DNA of 64,000 bases. Source: Heliocidaris tuberculata (taxonomy: Eukaryota; Echinodermata; Echinoidea; Camarodonta; Echinometridae). The translations under genes and the position numbers were made by a program. Shown piece by piece: positions 47,461 to 59,500 of the stretch. Every line of letters begins with the position of its first letter. Within the stretch, counting starts at the first letter, position 1. The notes under the pieces were generated by a model. The model was given only the letters and a program-made list of their open reading frames with translations. It searched no databases and was not told the DNA's origin. The DNA lies in the NCBI GenBank assembly GCA_025618425.1, contig CM046841.1:7287068-7351067 (forward strand), in the 5' to 3' direction.

Positions 47461-48334
47461 AATCATTACCTTTAACCAAAAACTGCATTGCCTTATACTG
47501 TTTGCACAATTTTTACAACTCTTAATGACATCTCAAAACAAACTTCATTGTCATGCCATTAACGAAGCTACAACCACTTTTATTTAGAGAAGAATCTAAC
47601 ACGGTTTATTGCCATTTGTTCCAATGCAACTTGGTCCAATAACCAGCTCGTCTAAACTGTACATCCAGTTTGTCCACTTTACACGTGGCCCACTCAACAT
47701 TTCACCCAATTACCCAATCGTCATTCAGTAGGGCCAGTAGCCATTGCTAATGAGCCAAAAATTTGAGGGAGCAGGGGCAGCAACAATTGAAATATTTTCT
47801 GAAGGGCCAAGAATACAATACGGGAGAACGGGGTGAAGTGGGAAAATATTAGTGATAGAAACTTTTTACTTTGTAACTTGTAAATATTTATCATTGCCTC
47901 TCCAATTGTATATGGTATATAACACTGGTACTAGGCTACACAATGACATACATGACATTCATCTTTTTTCTTCTAGTTTTCAATGTAATAAATCATTTAA
48001 AAAGGTCTTGAAGGGGAAAAAATAGGCCACAGGTGGACTAACTTTTGAAAATTGCTACTTTAATAAACACAATTTTTAGTGCTGATTGTTCAAAATGAGG
48101 TGCTGGGGATATGAAAGGTTAGAAATCACTTTAATATAGGACACTTTACAGTCGCTTACACAACTGACCTAACGATACCCATCGTAAAAGTATTGGATAT
48201 ACTGATGAGAAATTTTGTCAGTTTTAGCCTAAATTTCAATATTGTTTTCACTATAACACTGATTCCGAATAACATTTATATTGCGTTTGTTATGCACAAG
48301 TTTGTGAGAAGTATTTTGAACGATCTATTAACGG

Positions 48335-48403
<69 letters not shown>

Positions 48404-49780
48404 AAATGTATCATTAAGAAATTTTCATGTAAAAAGTGTGTGGATTATGAATGGTTAGAGCTAACCTTCCTAACACCCCCCCCCCCAAAAAAAAGGATGT
48501 AACTGGGGTGAAATGGGTAAAAGTGTCCCAGTTCACCCCCAGTAGGAAAAAAAAAAACAACATAATAGGCCCTACCCCCAAATCTTCTTTTTTTACTTTT
48601 CACACTTTTCCAAATTATTATGACTGGGTCATACCAGACCTATGCTGTATGCGGGGTGTTTACCACAGCTATGTTGTATACCGGCAAAACAAGTGACACT
48701 GAACGCCCGAAATAGAAAAAAAGAAATTGGTAAAAAAAAAAGAAAAGAAGTGATAATTAAACCTACATGCAAAATGTTTGTGAACATTGATAATTTAAGA
48801 CCTTTTGTAGGATCTAAACAAATGCATGATTACTTTTTGATTTGAGGGAGTGTCCCACTTCTCCAGTGTCCCAGTTCACCCCGTTCTCACATATAGATAC
48901 TCGGATATCAATAACGGGTCATTAGCAATTTCACGTGACCAATATTTGTGAGAGATTTCATCGTTTGTTATTGGTAAGTTCCTCTCGCGAAAAGTTTTAA
49001 CTAAAAAAAGGGTAACTTGCTTATTCAAATAATGTATTTATTATTCGATGAGTTTACATGTACATGTAGATACAATCCTTAAAGTGATATTGCGTGACAA
49101 TCAGATTAAGAACAAAAAAAAAAGAACACCACAAATGTAACAGACTCGTAATGGTTCTATAACCTGTTATTATATAACCAAAATACAAATAGCGCAACCA
49201 TATGATGTAGGATAAATGTATCAACTTAATAAGTGACTCGTCATATCTAACCGGCTCATTTTACGTTTAATAAAGGATCATCTTACCCCATGACGCCCCC
49301 CCCCCCCTCCCCCCGTCCCGTCCCGGAAATTCTTCTGGGGGATAAGTTTTCGATGACGCTATTTGGGGATATGCGTTGATAGATAAAGGGGAAAGTTTTA
49401 CCCCCCAAAAGACTAAAAAATCTCTCTAAAATTAGCTATTTTCCTAAAGAGTAATTGGACAAAGTGATTACTAGACCACGTGGATATTACACGAACTAGG
49501 TTTAGGCGAAACTTTCGTTAGACAAACTGAATATCGGAGAAACTGAATTAGACAAAGAGGTAATTGGACATAATGGATAGGCGTATAAAGGATAAAGACC
49601 AAGCAGGTGGGTAAATCAAATGGTTTTTTGACGAAACGTTAGAAATTATTGGTAAGTGTACGAAATTGGCCAAATGGTTATTGGACGAAACTTTAATGGA
49701 AGAAATAATATTAGACAGAATGATATTAGACCACATAACAGTTTACCGGTAAATATGAACATAGCATAAACATAATGTAT
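47461..49780. other. No recognised gene; AT repeat and C-tracts
   Basis: Contains a TA microsatellite at about 48336-48400 and a C-tract at 48477. At 49242-49281 there is a perfect copy of a 40-bp segment also found at 44600-44639. Several short runs at 49440-49740 resemble GGACGAAAC-type degenerate repeats. There is no coding content. Confidence 0.45.
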
Positions 49781-49784
49781 ATGA

Positions 49785-49790
49785 TTTATT
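49785..49790 (-). promoter_or_regulatory. Candidate polyadenylation signal of the right plexin gene
   Basis: AATAAA on the minus strand about 260 bp beyond the stop codon at 50048. The choice is inferred from position only. Confidence 0.4.
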
Positions 49791-50047
49791 AAAGTCAAAC
49801 ATTATTTTGTAAGCTAGAAACACAGATAACAATTACTTAGTGTAGCAAAATATTAATTTCCACATCACCTTTGTAATCTTTAATTTTTTTGCATTGAGAA
49901 AGTTGTAGAAAAAAATAATCTTGAGTACTGATGTTTTTTGGTCTGTGTACAATGCTGCCCCATTCCGTCCAAATACATACTACCTTAAGTTGAAAGCATG
50001 CTGTGGTATCATGAGCCACCTAGCAAAGGATGTGATGCGAATAGTTT

Positions 50048-50080
50048 CTAGTTTGGCATCAGCTCTGTGACTGAATCCAA
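50048..50080 (-). CDS. Plexin exon 17: C-terminus and stop
   Basis: Acceptor CCCCCTTAG, then LDSVTELMPN and TAG. The peptide resembles the usual plexin terminus (LEQVxxxM). If exon 16 were instead the last exon, the frame would run past its donor into VSISSLPM and stop; the splice sites and the resemblance favour this exon. Confidence 0.65.
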   Translation of the reverse strand: MDSVTELMPN

Positions 50081-53080
50081 CTAAGGGGGAAAAGAATATA
50101 AATTATCAAGAACATTCAAACACTCTGATTTCACATGTATTTTTTACAAATATATTAATCATACAATTTATTTTTTTTCAAAATTTACTTCTATGACCAT
50201 AGTTTTTGTGTATCATGTCATGTCATAAGGATGAAAATGCGTTTGTTCACATTAATATATTAGACGCTAATTTATGAATTATAGGAATCCGCAGTCTGCT
50301 ACGAGTTATATCAAACGCAGAGGAAATAAGCTCTGACTCGAGTTTTATATGTTATGAATAAATGATAACATGGATTTAATTTCAAATGAGAGTAAATAGA
50401 AGTCAATGAAAAAATATCTAGGAAAATAAATAAAAATAATTATGATTAAATAAATAAGGGGAAAGGTAGAAGAAAGAAATGGTAAAAGCAAAATGATATC
50501 AGGCAAGATTAGACTACATGGTCATCAGCCGTGGGCCAATTTGGACAGACATCACAAGTTTGCTTCACATTGGTAGAGATGAAATACTAACCAGAGGACC
50601 TGTATCATGACTAGTGAAGTCATAGAGGTTTTTGAGGGTTGCCACTCGACTGAACAAACCAGAAAAGTCCTGAAAGAAAACACAGAGGATTATTAACTTA
50701 TTTCATTTTTATTTCGTCAAGCATTGAAAATAAGCAAGTTCTTTAAAACAATTTATCAATTTGATGTCATACGGAATAAATTTACAATATTCATTAAAAA
50801 ATAGTGCTATCGCACATCTAAAAATATATGTTCATTTGTGACACTTTCAGTGTTTATTGTCCATCTAACTTTACTTTGCCAGTAATACACATGAAGATGT
50901 CTGAACCATAATATAGACACTGAGACTGTCACAGGTAAATGTGTATTTGGATCTGTCATTTGAATAAACGAACCTGATGAATCAGTCAAACATGAGATGA
51001 TGATATTTTTATATACTCTTAGGAATGAATGACTAGGACGTCGACTGTATGGGTTTTGGGCATACAAGTGTCCATTTATTCACAGCTCTAGCTTTATATA
51101 CACAGCCTGACAAGCAGTTGGTCATTATTACTACAGAGTGGGTCAGGATAGTGACATATGAAATTTTTTTTATGAACTTGGGGTCAAGTCTAATGGGGTA
51201 TCAGAATGGAGTGTCATATACACATACCAGAATAAGCTGTCATTATGAACATAAACAATATACATCATTTAGGGCTAAAGCCAGAGTAATAATGGTACTT
51301 TGTAGGCGCCTTGAGCATCCTCTGGGATGGATACGTGTGCGATATAAATGTAGCTATTATTATTATTATTATTAGATACATTTATTTTGCAAACACAATA
51401 GATATAGAATACAATGTTAAAGAAGGACAAGAAGATATAATACCTGTGTAATCTTATGGAAATCTTCTTGCAAATCCTCCGTTGTTGGTGGCTGTAAGCC
51501 TTTGATGTTGTCATAGTATTCACCGATAGTTCTGATATGACCAGGTAAATCCTTATAAAACAGGACCCGATTAAGGGCAGAAACCTGAGAGAAGTTATAA
51601 AATTTAGATTTTTTTTAACCATAAAAGGCAAAGTTTTACTTGATGTTAATCGAGTATTTGCACATTTAGAGAAAGATAAATTGTTTTCATTCTTACACTG
51701 TTAAAATAATAATTTCAATGGAAAATGTCAAGCTCGAATTGTGCTGAAAATATAGCCCCCAATGCTTACAAAATTGAAACTTCAAGGAAAATGGATACTG
51801 GTTAGTTTCTTTCACACTGTTTTTGAGATGAATTAAAATTGAAACTTATGAAATTAATTTTTTTTTTCTTAAAAATTATCTACCGAAGAAATGATTTGTA
51901 TAAAAGGGGAGCTTTCTCGATGTTCTCTAGCATTAAATGACCTCTAATTCTTTTTACCATTCTACTCAGACACTGACCTGGGTATTTTCTTTGCGGACCT
52001 TCTTACAAGCATTGTCCAACATGTTAGCCAGGACAGACACACTCTGGTCTGCAGAGCGAGATTGTCGCATGTCAAAGATGTAAGATGGATGAGCCAATGC
52101 AGTCATCCAGTAATGTAGTGGTAGACTAAAAATAGGAATAAACGGTTAAATGACAAAAACAACAACACAAAATAAACATAAAATTGATTTTATTTGATTG
52201 ATACTCCTTTTCTTCAGCGCATTTTAGAAGAAATTTGGAAACATCGATATTATGATGACAATTTATCCTTAATGTATTTTGTGAACAGTGCCAATACTGT
52301 ATATAAATGTTAGATTATTGTAACCTTCAAATCTAAATTCAAATTCATTTATTTTCACATAACTCGTAAAATTGTAACATTTTGCAAACAGAATACAAAG
52401 TACATAGTGTATAGAAGAGTTTAAAGGTTTTCTGAACAGAATATGGACAAATCTTGTACCATGCTTACAAGACTATTTTGGATTGGAGAGGGAAGAGACA
52501 CTCGTATGCAGTATGATCTCGGCAATGCAGTTATCGATCCCTGGAAATTGGACACACCTCTTCAATAGGAGTATAATAGACCTGTGTTTAATTTATTTTG
52601 CAAATAGTAAATTAAAGATTCTGATTTTTAGCAAAATCGCTACTGCCTTTCATGTACAATCCCTTCGACACACTTTAAGGCACCTAATTAGGAGGTCTGC
52701 GTATGCCCCCGCCAATTTCGAAAAGATTTCGTATAATTTCAGAAATACTACTACCAAAATTTATTTTGAATATTAAAGATCAATTGAAATAAATACAACT
52801 TTTGACAAGTTTTTATTGATTTTACTGGGCCAGCAAAAAGGGAAGAAAGGTGGGAAGGGTGTACGCAGCCCCGGATAAGCCAGCAGCGTACCTGTTGCTT
52901 TTCCACGCCTCTGCGATTTCCTCCGGTTCGTCAGTGCAGTACTTGTCAGCCATCTTATCAAAGAAGTCAAAGAGATGTTTGACGGTACAAGGGGTCTCGT
53001 CTGGCTTTTTGAATACACCGGCAAGGAACTCATCTATCCGAGGTTGAATCGTTTTCTGTCAAATAAAACATTAAAGACAA

Positions 53081-53136
<56 letters not shown>

Positions 53137-53486
53137 TTCTAATACATGAATCCGCCATGGATCTAGCTAGGCATGCGGCTTTTCATTGTTCAATACTCCC
53201 CTGTCCCTCAAAGAAAAGGAATAAATTAACTGCGAAGGGTTGCAAGGGCTGCCTGTCGGTGTTTGTACCTGGTGTAGCCGAATACCACTCAACCCGCCTC
53301 CGTGGTCTAGTGGTTAAGGCGTTTGGCGTACAGTGCCAAAGACCCGGGTTCGACTCCCGGCGGAGACAGTTTTTGCAAACCCTGCAGTTATTTCCACAAA
53401 AAGGAAGTCAGTAAGGAGGAACAATGAATTTAGCTACGCAAATTATTTCTCTCATTCAATTCAATTGATTTCTCACATTATTATAT

Positions 53487-53531
<45 letters not shown>

Positions 53532-56500
53532 AAGAAATGTTCCTCGAACACAACCCTGGTGGTCACTCATAGTTGTTTTAGTGGAAGGTATATTGAAAGA
53601 AATGTCACTATGAGACGGTCGTAGCTTTTATTGTCTTCCTTTATTTGTTAAGCTTTCGATTGATCGAAAGCTTGACAAATAAAGGAGGACAATAAAAGCT
53701 ACGTGAAAAAAATTGTGAAAGGAAATTAGAGAATAATGATCGCGTAGCTTAAATCAGAGCTGTTGTTATTTCCTAACACACGTATGCAAATGGTTTCTGT
53801 TACAACGATGTCACTGCCGGAGGCGGCGCTCCCGGGGGGGGGGGGCAGGGGGCACAGTGCCCCTCCCCACTTTTTCAAGTACCCCAAAAGTGCCGCTTTT
53901 TATCTATGAAAAGTGCCACATTTCATAGCTGATAAGTGCCCTCTTTTTCTTCGTATAGTACCCCTTTTTCCATTCTAATAAGTGCCCTTCTTACCTTCTG
54001 ATAAGTGCCCCATTTAACCTCAGACATTACAGCCTCTTTTGAAATTCAATAAGTGCCCTTTTTTTGTCTGATTATTGCCCATTTTCCGTTCTAATAGTGC
54101 AATTTTCCCTTCTTATGAATGCCCCGACTTTTCACCTCTGATAAGTGACCCTATTTCTTCGTGTGACTGCCCCTTCTTCTTCCTAATAAGTGCCCTTTTC
54201 AACTTCTGATAAGTGTCCCTTTTAAGCTCAGATAAGTGCCCCCTTTGAAATCCGACAAGTGTCCCTGTTTTCGTCTGATTAGCGCCCATTTTCTTATGAT
54301 AAGTGCCCTATTCACCTCTGATAAATGCCTCTTTTTAAGTGCCCCTTCTACTTCTGATCAGTGCCCCCTTTTCTTTCTTATAGTATTATTTTCCCTTTTG
54401 ATAAGTGCCCCTTTTGTCCTCTGATAAGTGACCTACCTATATACTTATATACATTTAATATATTTTACCTATATACCCCGATGTCGCTTCCAAACTGTGC
54501 CCTAAAGTCCCCAAAAGAGCCATATACATGTACCTAGCTCCAAGTAATCAGAGAGGCTTCATAATAATACTGATATCAGCACAAGGTGAGGCAGTGGAGC
54601 AGGGGGCAGGAGGGGCACAATCCCCTAAATTATACAAGAATGAGCAGTGCCCCTAAATCATAACAGAAAGGAGGACAATTTTTTTCTAAAATTTTTCCAA
54701 AGCTCGCTCGCTCCCCTCGCTCGCATTTTACCATTGTCTTCTTATCATATTAGGAAAATCACTGCTATTCAAAATATCTTAAATATTTTGCTCGCTCGCA
54801 AATGAATAATCAGACCATTACACTCGATTGCAAAGTAGTTTTTATCTACAACCATGTTAAGAGTCAATGTGTCGAAAATTATCTCGATAGTGTATTAATC
54901 AGAATGTATAGCGGTATACTAATGTCTCAAAGTGGTATTTTCCGCCTTATTTTCACCTTTTGTAGGTGCCCTTTTCCCCCCAAAAGTGCCCCTTTTTGTT
55001 GGTGCCCTCCACTTTGAAAGACGCTCCGCCGCCCCTGGTCACTGCTTTCGTCTTGGGGGAAAACTGAAGAAAAGAGTTAAACCACGACCCGTGATTTCTT
55101 AAAGCCCATGTACAGTATTGGTAGCAAAAAGGAAATTGGAAAGAAACATGCTAAATATAGTCTCATGATGTTCTCCTTGTATCAAAAGATGTCTGTAAGA
55201 GACCATTTGGTATTCCATCTATGATTTCTGGTGAATTTCAGTGTAAATATCTGTAAGGAATGCTTGATCACTGCCATTATGCTAGGACCCTTCCACCCCG
55301 ACGGCTCCCGCACAGCAATTTTGGGGCTTCGCATAGAGAGAGCGTGTGTGCACTGTGTGTAGCTACTCATCATTGGTTTTACACGTGTGTTTACAGTGTA
55401 TAGCACATGCTGCCTTTGTTGGGATTTTACGTGCCTGTCCCGGCACATAAATTAGTTTTTGCCTCTTATTTGTTTAATATTAAACTGTAGGAGGCGAAAT
55501 CTTCACAGTGTCTTAGTATTGCTAGTATCTTGCTATTTATCATCAAAAAGTGAAGAAATCTGACGAACAGTTTTTGAGGGCTTACCAAAACTTTACATGA
55601 CCTTTAAGTACGATGATGTTTTTAAAAAGCATGTATTATTCAGATATTATTCACATCAGTGGATCGACCTTTAACGCCATCGTGTAACAGAAACGAATAC
55701 GCGGGTCATTTTACACAGACCAGGCTTGTGGACCCTGACGTATCTATAACGATTTTTCCAGTCTTTTGGTTAATGGGGTATGCCCATCTATTATTCTCTG
55801 GAAACCTTTGGAACTTTGTAGGCCTATATGTGAATAAGTATGTCCAAAAGAATATTAAATTACTTTTTAAAATAAGATTTAAAAAACTAGGTTATGTACG
55901 ACGCCCCGCTACTACGTGGATTTGATGTTTGGCATTTTGCAGTCAATATGCATGCATGTAAATGAAGATGTCGAAAGGCTGATGCATGATACAAGATCAA
56001 CATAAGTTCTTACTTTCGTAACCAGCAAACGTGGCGCTAGGAATTCTCGATCCAGTTTTGTCATGGATATACTCTTCTCTGTAGGTAATGGGTCATCTAC
56101 AACCTAAACGAGCAAAATCACAAATACACAAAGTTGTCTCAATGATTCATCTTAATAATTTTTACATTCGTAATACTTTTTACGCTTTATTCGCCGAAAG
56201 TATTTGATAAAAAATTCCTATCGAAATGGGAATAGGTAATTCAGTTTAACTCAAGAAATGAAAAAAAATATATTCTTCTTACCAAGTGAATCATCCTAGA
56301 CCCACCGCTTTCCATTGTACGGATTCTTGTATAGTCTCTATCACGTACATCATTAGGACCAGCATCTTTGTGGTCTGGAATGAATGATATGTAATTATGC
56401 CTTTCGTTCAACTCTATGGATAGAATGTCAATGTCATGGTAAGAAACAGATTCATTCGGTTTTGTGAAACATAAAAGAAAAAAAGACACCAGGAATCGGC

Positions 56501-59500
56501 CCGATATACACGTACAAATGTAAAATGTTATCAAGTTCGATATATTCTATTGGCCAAAGAAAGCATGATAGGAGCTGAGGTTGCATATTCACTCAGATAT
56601 ATTAATTCTCTCTAGGAGATTTGAAGTACCCAGAAATCCCTGATTGCTTCGTTATGCTGATTCATTAAATAATACAAATATGTAATAGCACATCCAAAAA
56701 TTGAGAAACATTGGCATGCAGAACATGCAGAATCCCCTCGGGGGTGAGTGGGCTAAATATACATTAAAGACATTCTGAACGACTGCAATTTTAAATGATC
56801 TTTTTTTCTGAGTCTTCAACAGGGAAAGGGGAGGGGCTACATCCTCTACTGGATAAACCACTGATGTACACCTTCTTTGCACAAGTAACCTACATGCTTG
56901 GAAGAGTTGTACCCCCGGGGTTACAGGTTGATAGACCCCAGTCTCATTCATAGCAGCCTTTGCGATCAGAGCGACTTGGCTACCGTCAGCTACCTGCATA
57001 AACGAGAGACAGGAATATTAGCGTAAATATAGGGAGGGTGTGTGTGTGTGTGTTTGTGAGGGAGGGGGGTTAACACACTCCTCTCGCAACAAGTGGATAT
57101 TCATTATTTTGTAGGCACATTAAACTGTCTGTTTGAACATCTATGATGTTGTTGGAAAATAGGATAATGCCTGTTCACTTCGTGGACACATTCCGGGGGG
57201 GGGGGGGTAACCCCACCATAAAAAATTGGCAACTGTGGATATAAATTCATACAAAATAGTGCATTAGCCGTAAACCCTGCAATCTACTGGATAAAAGCAA
57301 AATCGGTATCATATTTAAGTTACTGCTTTCATTCATACCGATATAGAGTGTATTTTTGTGTACAATTCCAGTACGGAATAGAATCACTCAGTAATTCATA
57401 AATCGAATACAGAATACCCAAATGCAAAAACAGTTATCAAGCAAGAAATGTATATTTAGATGATATCAGGTTGTACATGAATGGCAATCCTTGTTAAAAT
57501 ATTCACACTTTAATCGCTAGTTACATGTAGGCCTATCTGTATACAGCCCAAACAATTATACATAAGTAGGCATCCATTTACTCCGTATGCCTTGACTGTG
57601 TTGATGTACAGGTCTCTAGTGTTCCCTACAGCCTTGTTGAATTCATCACGATCTTTCAGGATTCTCTCTTCTCCACCAGGATGATACCACACTGAAAAAA
57701 GACAAGAAAAGAAGGAGTTTTAAAGTTTATATCCGGATACTTGATACAATCGTGCTTAGGAAGGGGCGTACTGAAGAGACATTGTAGTATTTGCTTCCAA
57801 ATGTTTGCAAAGATATGTATTCTACGCAGTTGATGCTCAGGAAAAAAAAAACGTCCTCATCATCAATGAATTCTGCCTCTGTGCTTAAATAGCACAAGCA
57901 TTACTCTAAACAGAAAACTACTACATATTTTCATGATTTACATGAACAAAATAAACGCCCAATCCTATAAGAAAAGAATTTGTAAGGTTAATTTTAAGGT
58001 CCACTAAAAATAACAATTTTCTTAAGGTACATAGTTTTACAAGCATTCAACGGGGTTCTTTCTCCGAAAAAAAAAGTGCGGGTTCCACTGGCATAATACG
58101 TTTACTTACGAAGATCCATTTCATGAGCTCTGTTTTGTTGTACGATGTGACTCTTCCTGTAAGCTGCATCAAGTATCTTCTGCTTGACTTGTGTGATGCA
58201 ATCAACATCGAGAACTTTGACATAGTACAGATGCTGCTTATCTCTGCCCACTACTGACAATGTCTGTAAAATAATATAAATGTAATTATCAGCTGTATTT
58301 CACCAAAGGTCAATACAGAAAATCGGCATTTGCACAACGTTTTTATTATCCTTTATCAAAATGGCATTTACATTTCCATCTACAGAAACTAGTCAATTAT
58401 ATCGTAAACCTTTATATTCACTGCAGACGTTGTTTTCGCTAATTATATTTCTTTTCACAGAACCACCATCACAACAATAATAACAGCATCATCATCAGTT
58501 TTTGGCTTCCAGTGAGTTGGGTCTTTCAGATACAATTATCTAACTCCATCTGCAAATAAATCTAAGGTAAGCATTGTTGATGCAATGTATCCATCCTTTT
58601 GACCTTTTTTACTCTTAACATTCCGAACGTAAAACTACATGTAATACCTGAATAAGTTTACTTTACAGCACATTTTCCCAATTTATTATGTTAAAGCGAT
58701 AGAAAAATAAAACCCAAATTACAATTTCGTTGAATTCCACTTCTTCCTCCAAGAGACATTCAAAGTTAAGAGAGAAGACGGACTGTCCAGTGGTGATATC
58801 AATGGGTCCCTTCTCAACCTGGATCTTAATTGACTGGTAGAGCAGGTACAGAGATTTGGCCACATGCCTCTAAATTTTCACAAAGAACACACAGGAAAGG
58901 TTAAACATGATTATGGGATGAAAAAAATTACTAGGCGAAATATACTGATCAAATTGGAGTTTAAAGGGATACGCTAACAGGCGGCCGTAGGGAATGTCAG
59001 GATTGCGTAAGCCTCATTCACTCGTACGCAAAGTTTGTGCGTCGAACGCGTCCGTCGGACTACTGCAATTACATTTCGAACTGCACGAAGCAGACCAAAA
59101 CTCGCACGAGAGCTCGAGCTCAGGCCGAGCGTTTATCATGTTTATGTTGTGCGGCGACCAGTATGTCCGATGTTTGCGACCCGCGGGGCAACGGCATGAT
59201 CAGATAACGATCACGGTGCCCTCTTGCGGCGTAAAAACGTCCACAATCTGCGGTTGAGTATCCCTTTAAGCTATCATGGCTATGGTGTACTGTATCGTTT
59301 CTGAAATGAAATGTATAACATTATCAACTTTCACACCAACTGAAATTTCTGAGCAATGGGTATCGGCGCACTATTTTTACTATATCATTATGATAACATG
59401 ACCAGGTTTATTAGGATTAGAAGCACACATTACGCTATGTTTATACTACGTGTATTAGCTCTATAGCAATATGAACTCACCATTTTTGATGCAATATTTT

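Noticed and set aside
56652..56912. Read-through of plexin exon 10 as a 115-residue coding exon
   Set aside because: The continuation does not resemble plexin sequence and would not join exon 11 in phase; a GT donor at 56912 gives a good boundary.
59000..59257. An 87-codon frame with a bacterial-like composition
   Set aside because: It lies inside a TTAA-flanked MITE; the higher GC content is that of the element.
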